Shown one piece after another: positions 37,601 through 51,168 of a DNA stretch of 64,000 bases. Every line of letters starts with the position of its first letter. Position 1 is the first letter of the stretch. The DNA comes from Piromyces finnis (taxonomy: Eukaryota; Neocallimastigomycota; Neocallimastigomycetes; Neocallimastigales; Neocallimastigaceae). The stretch lies in assembly GCA_002104945.1 (NCBI GenBank), contig MCFH01000005.1, forward strand, positions 620,001-684,000, written 5' to 3'. Both the position numbers and the translations under genes were made by a program. The notes beneath the pieces are model-generated. The model made no database searches, was not told where the DNA came from, and saw nothing but the letters and a program-made list of their open reading frames with translations.

Positions 37601-38241
37601 TCACATTTACTTATAGATTCAAATACATTCTTTGTTTCATTTCTTTTATTCTTTTCATCATCTTCACATTTACTTTTATCTTCTTTGAAAGAAGAGTTAT
37701 TTAAATTAAAATTTTGTATATTACTATCTTCAACTTTTTCTTTTAATTTGTATAACTCATTTTTCATATTAAAATCATTATTATCAAATTTTAAAAAAAA
37801 AGCTGTATTATCCTTTTCATTATTAAAAAGTTTTATTGATTCTTCTTTAATACTGAAACAAGTTAATAATTCTGTTTTTAATTTTAAAAAATTTGGTGTT
37901 AATTCTTTATTTTTAAATATTGGAGAATTTGATATTATAATATAACTCTTTTGTTGTTCCCTTAAAATAGGATTTTTAAAGTATTCTAAATATTGTAAGA
38001 AGTCATCAATATAAAGAAAAATAAGTAATTTTGCTGAAATTTGATAGTTGGGATGATATTTTTTATATTCATCAATACGATAAAATTCTATATTGTCAAA
38101 TTCTTTTAATTCATCCAAATATATATATTCTTTTTGGAAATAACTATATATTATATGAATTTTGTTAAATTTTTTATAAATCCCTTTTATAAAATCTTTA
38201 CAATTATTTTCTTTAGTTATTATTAGAAAATTATAGTCCAT
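26998..38241 (-). CDS. Ankyrin-repeat Dicer-like ribonuclease III, three exons, ~3,646 aa
   Basis: A Dicer-like RNase III in which the helicase is apparently replaced by ankyrin repeats. The exons are 28709-38241, 28066-28557 and 26998-27913 (10,941 nt), with donors GTAAGTAT and GTAAGTTT and both introns in phase 2. Approximate order: 1-220, unassigned; 260-1724, about 30 ankyrin-type repeats (GNTPLxYA..., GADVN...); 1740-2080, acidic Ser/Asn linker; 2080-2430, unassigned; near 2450, a DUF283-like segment (VGPLCISKEEAECEANLLL); near 2570, a platform-like LCLGYITKKPIP; about 2700-2890, PAZ-like, ending in NLYIPELYCVI; about 2940-3070, RNase IIIa (HERLELLGDSIL and SIADFYEALVGACFEDG); about 3179-3280, RNase IIIb (CKRLKFVGEAVLD and SEIFEALIGSIL); about 3340-3385, dsRBD-like; 3430-3640, a second ankyrin array. 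RNase IIIa keeps its four catalytic acids. RNase IIIb does not (E to K, D to E, D to E). A role in small-RNA production is inferred. Confidence 0.85.
28066..28557 (-). other. Exon 2 of the ankyrin-Dicer gene (RNase IIIb)
   Basis: A 492-nt exon with acceptor tttTAG at 28558-28559 and donor GTAAG at 28061-28065. Its first base completes a GAT codon with the last two bases of exon 1. It encodes CKRLKFVGEAVLDLI, then AVSKNSYAKLFASLDI and SEIFEALIGSILID. This is the second RNase III fold with degenerate metal-binding positions. Confidence 0.85.
32191..33005 (-). repeat. Tandem 270-bp in-frame duplication inside the ankyrin-Dicer linker
   Basis: Segments 32191-32427 and 32461-32697 are nearly identical at a 270-bp period, differing at only a few bases. 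Part of the unit occurs a third time at about 32899-33005, more diverged. The period is 90 codons, so the frame is kept. Each unit encodes an acidic Ser/Asn block with SETENSDQEN and SSSHVTTLGKNENIDTRSDF. Confidence 0.9.
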
Positions 38242-38640
38242 AATCTAATTATTATTCACTAATCCAAATTAATTATATTGTTATTAAATATTTTTATTCT
38301 ACTTTAGATAAAAAAAAAAAATTATTTATGTATTTATGAATATATATTAATTATTACAAACTTGTGAATTGAACATATTATATTAATAAACTTTTTTTAA
38401 TATAAAATTTATATAGTTTATATTATAATATTAATTATTTCTACAATGTATAAGAGTGTAATGTAATTATGAATTTTGTTAATTTTTTATAAATTCTTTT
38501 TATAAAAAGCTAATTATTATTTACTAATCCAAATTAATATATTGTTATTAAATATTTTTATTTTATTTAAGATAAAAAAAGTTTTATTTATGTATATATA
38601 TTATTTATTACAAATTCGTAAAATAAATTTGTGAACATTT
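38160..38640. repeat. Diverged tandem duplication spanning the 5' end and upstream region of the ankyrin-Dicer gene
   Basis: The segment around 38255-38315 (actaatccaaattaat, then ttgttattaaatattttta) recurs at 38521-38580. Flanking parts also match: tttgttaaattttttataaatc near 38161 with tttgttaattttttataaatt near 38476, and the gtgaacat-type block near 38375 with one near 38635. The second copy has small deletions. Confidence 0.7.
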
Positions 38641-38641
38641 A

Positions 38642-38892
38642 TGGACATATATTTTTATTTATATATCTTATAATTATATTGTGAAATAAATTTAATAAAT
38701 AATTTTATTAATAAGGTTAACAAAGAGAAAATGTTACATATAAGTATTACAGTTATATAAGAGGAGGTAGTAAAAATAATGAAAGGGTTATAGGACATAT
38801 TTAAATTATTTTATTAAAAAAAATGTTTTATTATCAAGATAAATTAAAATATTGTATTAAGGCAAGTTTTGTTTTCTTAGAGAATTAGTATT
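38642..38892. other. Intergenic region left of the SINE-like element
   Basis: A/T-rich, with no gene or RNA recognised. Confidence 0.4.
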
Positions 38893-39492
38893 GTAACAAC
38901 CCGAAAGACTCAGACTAAAACAATACTGTCGTTTTAGTTTTTATCCTGGTTGTTAAAGCGTTTCCTTAGCATGCATAAGGCTTCTGGTTCGACCCCGCAG
39001 ATGTCAGTGCCTGTGGATTTTCCACTGGGTTTGCCATGGGTTGGGTTATGATATTCAGGTAAGTACTAATTTGTACTAATGAACTTTCTAATTTACTACT
39101 ATAATAATAACACTCGTCTAGCCGGCCTGAGAGGGTCAAGTCTACATGGTACATTCCAAATTAGAATTTAATAAGTGGTGACTTAGGCTATACCAAAAAC
39201 ATACAATATTCCTTAATCAATGTAAGTGTAATCATTAGGGGGCGGTTGATATGTGATAAAGTTAACTATAAGAGGCTTAGAATTATAATTGGGAAATATC
39301 GTACAACGACATGCATCTAATGTACATGGATTATGAAAGCGAGCGTCGAAGCTGAAGATACAGTATGATAGACCAGGTGGGTCACAACCACCTAGCAATA
39401 GGAATGAGCCAACGTTTCTCTAAGAACCACCATTGGGGCTAACTATGATTGATGGGAGAAATGCACTCAGAAATTAAAAAAAAAAAAAAAAA
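38893..39492 (+). mobile_element. tRNA-Ala-derived SINE-like element with poly(A) tail
   Basis: The head at about 38948-39000 resembles tRNA-Ala(AGC): taaagcg, an anticodon-arm-like ccttagcatgcataagg, and a B box ggttcgacccc at 38986-38996. The body to 39340 is much richer in G and C than the neighbouring DNA. The last ~137 bp before an A18 tract is about 94% identical to the element at 41041-41195. A pol III-type head, a body and an A-rich tail fit a SINE. The left boundary is uncertain. The first bases (tgtaacaacccgaaagactc) could instead belong to an older LTR. Confidence 0.6.
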
Positions 39493-40890
39493 CACAATTA
39501 ATTAACTAATTATATTGTATATTTTATTAATACTATATTATTTAATATTATTAATACAAATTAACCTAGTTCCAATTTGTATCATGTTGGTACAGGATTT
39601 TTATATATTATGTACCTTTTAATTTTTTTTGTAATGGGATAATACAACAATTAATAATAATAAATTTATATTCTAGATGAATAATTATTAAATAAGAATA
39701 TTTATAAATAATAAATATAAATAGTTGATGCGTTGACCGATATATTTTTGAATAATATAATGTTTTTAATAAATAATAAATTCTATATTATTATAATGAA
39801 ACAATAAATCTAAAATAAAATAAAATATGTTTTATAATTAACAAATAAATCACTCAAAATTCAAAAATAAACTCTTATTATGTTTTAAATTAAATCTTTA
39901 TTATATTTTATAATTTATTTATTATCTATTTGTTTTTTTTTTTTTTTATTCTCTATTTATTGTCCGATTTTTATGAAAAAGAATTTTATCTTCCTTTTAT
40001 ACATTTTCATTTATTACATGTATTATTATTAACTATTAAATATTATTATTATTATTACTATCGTTATTATTTATTAAAATTAAAAGAATAAATTAAAATT
40101 ATGTCTTTGTATTATAAAATATTATAGAATATTACTTATTTGATTTTCTTATTACTTCATAACGTTTAAACTTAGAAAAATTATTATAAATTATCATTGA
40201 CTATCATTAAATGTATAATACCTTGAATAAAATAATTAAAATTTAAAATTAAAATAATATTAAAATAAAATTAAAATAAAATAAAAATATAACAAAATTA
40301 AAATATTAAATGTATCAATTATTATAAACACTCATTTTATACAGAAACATAAAAAGAGTTCTGTATTTTATCTTTAGAATTGTTATTATTGTTCTATTTC
40401 CAGGTTTTAAGTTTATCATTTTTAGTAATAATTACTCAATTAGTTATTTATTAATTTATAAGTTTAAAAGAATTTCTAAAGAACACTTGGATAAAACACT
40501 AGAATTAATAATTTGATGTTTACCATTTATTTTTAGTTTATTTATTCATTTTTATTTATTTATTATTATTTTATTATTTTAATACATTATTGGATTAAGT
40601 CGTTTTATTTATTTAATAATTTATTTCATTATTATCACTATTAGGTCGTTTTTACTCAGAATTTATTATATAATAAAGAGAATATTATTTATTTAAGAAA
40701 GGGTTATATTTTCATAAAATTATTATTCATTCATTTTTAAGGGTTATTATCGTTTATTTTTATTATAAGTTACTATGGGTTAAGTCGTGTTTATTCAGTT
40801 AGTTTTTATTATGTTTTTATGTGAGTAGCGTATCATAGTTTTAAAATTCATGTAAATTTAGTCTTTAGAATTAGTATTAAGGTTAGGAAA
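39493..40890. other. Intergenic region within the transposon-remnant zone
   Basis: A/T-rich sequence with no supported gene. No recognisable element was seen between the two SINE-related copies. Confidence 0.45.
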
Positions 40891-40894
40891 ATGA

Positions 40895-40931
40895 TTTTGT
40901 CACTGGTTCGAATCCAACTGCCTCCTTTTTT
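40895..40931 (+). repeat. tRNA 3'-end-like fragment followed by a T run
   Basis: The sequence cactggttcgaatccaac contains a perfect B-box/T-loop consensus, followed by tgcctcc and a T8 run resembling a pol III terminator. No matching 5' acceptor half, D arm or anticodon arm can be folded upstream, so it is a fragment or SINE relic rather than a working tRNA. Confidence 0.4.
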
Positions 40932-41040
40932 TTAAATTTAATAATAAAAAAATATTTTTATGTTTTTTATGTTTTTTATGTAATAACCAATCATGTAATC
41001 TAGAATAGAGATATTGAATATAAAAACCATTAACCATGTA

Positions 41041-41195
41041 GTGAGCGTCGAAGCTGAAGAAACAGTATGACAGACCAGGAGGGTCACAACCACCTAGCAA
41101 TAGGAATGAGCCAACGTTTCTCTAAGAACCACCATTGGAGCTAACTCTGATCGATGGGAGAAATGCACTCGGAAGTTAAAAAAAAAAAAAAAAAA
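41041..41195 (+). mobile_element. Short poly(A) retroposon with 12-bp target site duplication
   Basis: A 155-bp insertion starting gtgagcgtcgaagctgaag and ending in A18, flanked by the direct repeat attaaccatgta at 41029-41040 and 41196-41207. The body shares about 94% identity with 39341-39477. The intact target duplication and poly(A) tail show target-primed reverse transcription of a 5'-truncated copy. Confidence 0.85.
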
Positions 41196-41394
41196 ATTAA
41201 CCATGTACTATTTTTATTTTTTATTATTTGAGCTATTATTTACATCAAATAATTAATAAATAAAATATAATATTAAAACATAAATAATTATTCAATTATG
41301 TGTTTTATGTTTAGTATTTTCCAGTAATATTATATTTTTCTTTATTAAAATTCCTATAACAACCTAGTGGCTCTCACTAGCTCATGTTTCGGTT

Positions 41395-41640
41395 ACATGA
41401 ATTATTAGTAAAAATGTAATCACTTCTTCTGGATAATAAATCAGGTTTTCCAGACTTTTTGCCAGCTTTATAAATTAACTTGAAATTGAAGCGAGAAATA
41501 AATTCGTACCATCTAATCTGTCGCTGAGAAAATATTTCTGGTTTTCTAGAGAAAGCCAAAATTTTATGGTCTGTATAAATAATAAATTGATTTCTAACAC
41601 CTTTCAAATCATTCTTCAAGAGTAACTTTGATAGCAAGGA
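41395..41640 (-). pseudogene. Ty3/gypsy retrotransposon RNase H fragment
   Basis: The frame encodes QFIIYTDHKILAF, QRQIRWYEFISRFNF, KLIYKAGKKSGKPDLLSRRSD. This is the RNase H to tether region of Ty3/gypsy Pol (TDHK..L, RQ.RW.EFLS.F.F, Y..GK.N..AD.LSRR). The usual Ala-Asp is PD here. No reverse transcriptase, integrase or gag lies nearby, so this is a remnant. It falls within a larger open frame of 117 codons (41377-41730) whose start is not meaningful. Confidence 0.85.
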
Positions 41641-41730
41641 GTAAATATAATAATTACATAAAATCATAAATTTATTTACTACAAAAATCTTAAGTTTCTT
41701 TGTGGAGCATGTATAAATTATGATTATCAC

Positions 41731-43739
41731 GAGAGATTTTGCATAAATGAATGTTATTTTTTATTTTATTAATGTTTCTATATTTATTTTATATAGTGTT
41801 ATTATATTTATATTATTACTAGTTCTAAATTAAGTTTCATATTAATTATTCTTAAATTAAATATTAACTATATATTAAAAACACATCGTTATTGTAATAT
41901 TAGTAAAGTATTTAATCACAGAAAAACTTTAAAAATAAAAATGTATTGAATCTAGTATTATTAGATTATATGACAAGAAATATATATAGTTTAAATTAAT
42001 GTATGAAATAAAAAATAAATATAAATAAAACATAATCATAAAAACAAATAAGCATATTGAGACATTATTCATTATAATAAAGGGTAAATTTTTAAATATT
42101 ATTACAGCTTATTTTTTTTATTATATATTAAGCGAAATAATTATTTGATATATTAAAATATAATATAAATAAACTTTTTATAATTAAATTGATTCCTAAG
42201 AAACTGAATAATAATTATCATTTTATATTTGATATGAAATACTAAATAAAAACTTAAATTATTAATAAAATATTTTTATTAATAATTAGATAAAATAAAT
42301 TAAAATAGGCATGTAATAACGTGACTAAATCAATTGAGGCGTAAATAAACTCACAAGATAAAATAAATTTAAGTGATAACATAAATTTGTTAATTTAAAT
42401 AATAAAAATATAACATTATTTTATATTATATGAATAATTTCTTTTATTTATTATTTTTATTTAAAATATTTTATATTTATATTTATATTATATTTTTATT
42501 ATACTTTAATATTTTTATAGTAGTTTTATATAAAATACTAATTAAACGAACAAAATATAATTTATAATTATTAAAAGATATATAAATGTATTATTATTTC
42601 ATGTAATTTATTTCTTTGCTTTTTCTTATTATCAATAGCCAAATAATTATATTATTTTAAAACTTTAATACATAAAATTTCCCCCTAAAAAGGAATAAAT
42701 AGAACCGATTTATATCACATTCTATTAATTATAATTCATATTCATATATTCATAATAATATTTAAATTATTATTAAAATAATTATATAATATTTAATTTT
42801 ATGATATATAAAATTTAAATGATTGATTTTATTTGCTTATGAAATTTTCATAAAAAATTAAAAAATAAAATTTTAAAATTTTTTTTTTTTTAGTCTTTAA
42901 AAAAAAGTAACCTTTTTTTTTGTGAAATTAAAAAAATAAAAAAAAAAGTATAAAGTATGTAGTTTATATATAGTAATAATTGGGGAAAAATAAATGAATA
43001 AAACCAAAAAAGACTGAATAAAAACGAAAATAGAATATATTTTGAAAATTAAAAAAAAAGAAAAAATACAAAATCATATTATAAATATATTTAAAAAAAA
43101 AAAGTAAAACTAATATATTAATGAAATCTTGAAAAAACAATTTTTTTTTTGTCTTTATTAAAATAAACAATAAAAATCAATATATATATGAATAAAAATG
43201 AGTTAAAGAAATGTTATTTAAAATATATATTAATTTCAATAATCTTTTCCTTTCCTTTCTTCATAATTTTCATTTTTTTTTTATTAAAAAAATAATAGTG
43301 ATAGAATTATAGTGATAAATACAAAATCTTTTAGAAAGAAAAATATTCAAAAGTAATTAACAACAATTACATAGAAAAATAAATATTAAAAAGTAATTTT
43401 TAACAATTTAATATTTAATCACACTTTTAATTAAATAAATTCCTTACCATATATTTATTAAAACAATACATTATATAATTTTATAAATATACCAATCAAC
43501 CTTTTTGTAAATGTATTAAATTTTAAATATAAAAATATGAAAAAAGTCAAAGTAAAGAAAAAAATAGTACTTTTCTATTAAATAAAAATTATTTATATAA
43601 AGCTATCAAAAGAAAAATAGATAAAAGAATTTAAAATTAGAAATAAACATTATTTTTTTTTTTTTAAAAAAAAAAGTAAATAAAAATTAATAATTAATAT
43701 TAAATTTTTATTAAATTGAAATTGTAGTAAATAATAAAG
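41731..43739. other. Intergenic region upstream of the first VTC1-like gene
   Basis: A/T-rich, no supported gene. The right end contains the promoter of the VTC1-like gene. Several A and T tracts and (TA)n blocks are present. Confidence 0.5.
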
Positions 43740-44324
43740 ATGCCAGATTTCTCTAAGGTTTTTGGTATTTCAACTGCCGGTATTATTCACACTGGTCCAA
43801 ACAAGCCAATTGCTGTTCCACTTCGTGTTGAACCAAAGGTATACTTTGCTAATGAAAGAACATTTTTATCATGGACTTATACCTCTATTCTTATAGCAGG
43901 TTATTCCCTAACTATATTGGGTAAGATAAATGGGGCATCCTATTAAAATACATAATTTATACTGAAATACTAATATATCTATTTATTTTATTTTTTTGTT
44001 TTATATGAAATGTATTATATCTTGGCAAAATATTATTTAAATAATTTAATAAATAAAGCTTTTGGTGATACATTATCAAGAGTCGGTGGTGCTGTATTTA
44101 GTTCAGTAGGTGTCATTTTTATGACTTATGCTCTTGTTCAATACGAAAGAAGATTAAGAATGATTCGTAGAAAGGATGCTGGACCATATGATGATAAATA
44201 TGGACCATATGTATTAATTGGTTTTATTGTTCCAACTATTATTCTTAACCTTTATCTTACCTACAGATATCGTTATGAATTATATACTGACGCTATGGAC
44301 AAAATTAATCAACAAAAAGTTTAA
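43740..44324 (+). CDS. VTC1: VTC1-like DUF202 membrane protein, two exons (copy A)
   Basis: VTC1 is the small membrane subunit of the vacuolar transporter chaperone complex, which makes polyphosphate and moves it into the vacuole. Exons 43740-43920 and 44059-44324 join through a G|CT codon and give 148 aa. The DUF202 signature [19 protein letters not shown] is followed by two further hydrophobic segments ([18 protein letters not shown] and [19 protein letters not shown]), making three membrane spans. The basic loop [20 protein letters not shown] between spans 2 and 3 is typical of VTC1. There is no SPX or VTC catalytic domain, as expected for the VTC1 subunit. A paralogue lies 3.5 kb downstream on the same strand. 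Confidence 0.9.
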
Positions 44325-47832
<3,508 letters not shown>

Positions 47833-48743
47833 ATGGTTAAACTTGCAGCAAAGGTCGATCCAAAAGCTTTCTTCAGTAATGAAAGAAACAGTCTTCACTG
47901 GTAAAAATCAAATTAATATTTAGGCAATAGAAAAATTTATTGACATTAAATTGATGGAAAATATCAAATTAAAAACAGAATATGTTAAGACGAAAAAAAT
48001 TGTTGATGAAATATCAAATTAAAAAAATAGAATATGTTAAAGCAGCAACAACAACAACAAAAAAATTCATATTATAAAAATATTTATAAAGTTTAGTAAA
48101 CGACGACAATAATAATTAAAAAATAATTTATATCAATTTATATTTTTGTTTCTCATTTATCCAATAAACCAACTATTAAATATCAGATATATCATTTCTC
48201 TTTGATAATAAATAAAAAGCAAATAATTTTAAATAATTTTAAATTTTAATTAATTTACTCAAAAAAATGTATTAGTTTTAACTCGTCGTTTTATCCTAAT
48301 AATATAATATATCAATTTAAATTAAAGATTTAACTAATCAACTTTTTAATACGGAATTAATTCTAATTATATATATTTGAAATAATAATAGGATTACTCA
48401 AGCCGTATATTTAATTTCTTTCTCAACCCAACTTTACGGTTTTGTATCAAAAACTGGTCAAAGAAATATGAGTGAAGCTTTTGGTAATCAAGAAGATGCT
48501 GAAAATTTAGCTCAAATTGTTATTACTTGTGCTTGTTTAGTTGGTTTTGCATTAATGGGTTATGGTACTTTACTTTTCTATAGAAGAAGAAAGGCATTAG
48601 TTAATGAAGATGGTGCTGGTCCATTTGTTGATAACTTTGGCCCAATATTTTTCGTTATTGTTTCAATTGCCTTTATTATAATTAACTTAGTTGTATCATG
48701 GTTCCCACCTGAAGCTGCTAGTCTTTTAAACGGAGGCAAATAA
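47833..48743 (+). CDS. VTC1-like DUF202 membrane protein, two exons (copy B)
   Basis: A second DUF202 protein. Exons 47833-47900 and 48392-48743 join through a TG|G Trp codon and give 139 aa. The signature is FFSNERNSLHWITQAVYL, followed by AQIVITCACLVGFALMGYG and IFFVIVSIAFIIINLVVSW, so three membrane spans, with a YRRRKALVNEDGAGPFVDNFG loop between the last two. The loop and topology match copy A, but identity is modest and the intron falls at a different place, so the pair is old or one copy has diverged quickly. The intron carries a small imperfect internal repeat (gatgaaatatcaaatta type, near 47952 and 48003). A polyphosphate-related role is inferred from the family. Confidence 0.85.
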
Positions 48744-48961
48744 GCGCGCAATATATAACTATTCAACATTATCATTATATCAATAATAATATAAAAATTA
48801 AAAATAAAAAAAAAATAATATTTTTTTTCTTTATTTTTAATACAAAATAAAACAAAAAAAAAGATCATAAGAGAAAAATCATTTTATATGCAAAAAAGTA
48901 GCCAACAACTAAATGATAATTTTTTTCTCGAACTTAATATATATAAACAGGAGTATAATTC

Positions 48962-48996
<35 letters not shown>

Positions 48997-49419
48997 AACA
49001 TCAAAATGTATACATATAATATTAATGACTATTATTTATTATAGTTGATATTAAAAGTAATCATATTTATTCTTTACAATATTTAAATATTATATCTTTA
49101 ACTATAATTAATATCTTTTTATTTTAAATGTTAATATTAAAAAAAATATTAAAATAAAATATTAAAAAAATAAAATAAAATAATAAAAAATGAATAAACA
49201 AAAATAAAATAAAAAAAAACAAAAACAAAAACATAATACATATACATAAATTATTAATATGATCTTATAAAGGTATAAGACGATGCTAAAGAATATTAAA
49301 GAAATAAAGTAATTAATTCTAAAGTTATGTTAAAATTTTTTTAATTATAAATGAAACTGTTTTTAAAACCCAATAGAAAAACAAATTTTTAAAAGAAAAT
49401 AAAGATCTATAGGAGTTAA
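48744..49419. other. Intergenic region between VTC1-like copy B and the LINE remnant
   Basis: A/T-rich, no supported gene. The 5' boundary of the LINE remnant lies near its right end and could not be fixed. Confidence 0.45.
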
Positions 49420-50632
49420 AGATTTCGACAATTCTCGAAATCTTTTGATGTGAAGAAAGGAGTTCGTCAAGGTTGCCCACTTTCACTTATTCATTTTAAT
49501 TTCTTTATTAATGATATTTTTAAAGAGTGCGAAGATCTCGGAGTCATTCAATGCTGTGGTGGACTTTTTGCAGATGAAATAGTTATTTGTACTATTTGTA
49601 CTCAATCAAGAAGATACTTAAAAAAAATGCTAAAAAGAGTTAATAAATGGGCTTTGTATAATGAAATGAAATTTGGTATACAGAAATGTTCAATGAAGGT
49701 TATTCGTCCTGAATCAGTAGAAAATCAGAGCAAGAAAGATCTTAAAGGAAATTCAATCAAAGCGCAATATTATGATGATAATAAATTTATTGAAACTAAA
49801 GATTTTATCAAATTATGTTATGAGTACCCAGAGTTTGCCTATGGTTTCTACTGGCTGTTGAAAGCAAGAAGTGGATACAAGTTGGATGCTAGAATTGCAA
49901 AAGCTGCTAAATTTGTTGATCCGGTTTGTCCTAACTACTGTCCGTGTTGCAAGAGTAGTGATCAAAATATTAAGTATTGGTTATTAGATTGTCCAACTTT
50001 TAGAGATATCCGTATTAAACATTACAATTACATAGTCCAACTATTAAATTTTTTTAGTCAACGTAATTCCAACAATCCTATCAATTATAATGAAAATGTT
50101 AATATCAGTAGAGATAGCAATAATAATAATAGTAATAGTAACATTAATAATAATTTTAATAATAGTAGTAATAACAATAGTGAAGATAATAATTCTAATT
50201 TAGATAGTAATTTAGTTAATAATAGTAATAGTTCTAATAATCCGGTGAATATTAATGTGTATTCTAGTGTGGGTAATAAAATATTTAAATTCCTTCTTGG
50301 AGGAAGAAGTTTTAACAATATCAATTATAATTCAAGGGAATGGAAAGAACTTTGCATGTGTCAGATTCAATCTGGTACTTACGAAGGAACACCATTCTTG
50401 ACAGTAACAGCGGAACTTCTAACCAAAATCATGCTTTTTGCTATTGGCCAGCAATGGTCAATGTTCAAAAGGTTTGAAGCAACATCCAAGAATATCAATG
50501 CTGAAGAAACAGGCCAGGAGGGCCAGCGCAACCAATGGAGATCATAATTTTGTCCTATGATAAAATTTTGATCTTTGGCTTGGAAGTCAAATACAATTAT
50601 CATTATACTTTAGTATAATAGTGGCTTTCTTT
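49420..50632 (+). pseudogene. Inactive non-LTR retrotransposon (LINE) with truncated reverse transcriptase
   Basis: The frame is open from 49420 to a TAA ending at 50547. It starts inside the reverse transcriptase at SFDVKKGVRQGCPLS, continues HFNFFINDIFKECE and GLFADEIVICT, then reaches NKWALYNEMKFGIQKC (thumb side). The N-terminal endonuclease, early RT motifs and any start are missing. The catalytic FADD box reads FADE. After about residue 100 the sequence jumps to a C-terminal part with the zinc-knuckle-like CPNYCPCCKSSDQN and WLLDCPTFRDIRIKH, so internal sequence is also lost. An Asn/Ser-rich insert follows, then a tail ending EETGQEGQRNQWRS. The untranslated 3' end to about 50632 is shared with the remnant at 21336-21445. 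Confidence 0.85.
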
Positions 50633-51168
50633 CTTTAATTAAAATTACTAGAATACATTATACCCAATTTTTATTCATTTGTGTTTATTTAAATATAATT
50701 CTTTTATTCTTGTTTTTATTTTTAATTTTATTTTTTATAACATGTATTATAATTTTAATTAAATTAATAATTAAGTTTAAAAATATTTGATGCCGTTAGA
50801 AAAAAAAAAAAAGAGTTAAAGAAAAATCTTCGAAAGGGATTCCAAAATAAGTATATCAAGAAAACTTCAAAACCAAATATGTATCAACTTTAATAGATTT
50901 AATTCAAAAAGTTAAATCTATTGAAATTGATACTTTAATAATAATTATTACACATTTATTTATATTTATTATTTATACTTATTATTTATATTTGTTATTA
51001 TTTTTATTTCATTTACTATTTAACCATTGATATATTTAATAACGCGCTTTCAACTTTATTGAAAATGGCAAATATATATTTTATATTTTTTAGCATTTGA
51101 TTTGGTTTAATTATTAATTTAAGAATATTTATATCTTTTTTTTTTTTTTTTGTTTTTTCTGTTAATTC
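50633..51168. other. Intergenic region between LINE and nucleotidyltransferase pseudogene
   Basis: A/T-rich. A short mixed segment near 50815-50945 has no recognisable coding content. Confidence 0.4.

Noticed and set aside
39213-39398. Minus-strand frame over the SINE-like element, and the similar one at 40900-41100
   Set aside because: The shared MLGGCDPPGLSYC start is a reading of the repeat itself in antisense, not a gene.
40860-40931. Functional tRNA gene ending at the B box near 40905
   Set aside because: The T arm is poorly paired and no acceptor, D or anticodon arm can be folded upstream.
41377-41730. Complete gene encoding a 117-aa protein
   Set aside because: Only a Ty3/gypsy RNase H fragment is recognisable; the N-terminal part is low-complexity sequence.
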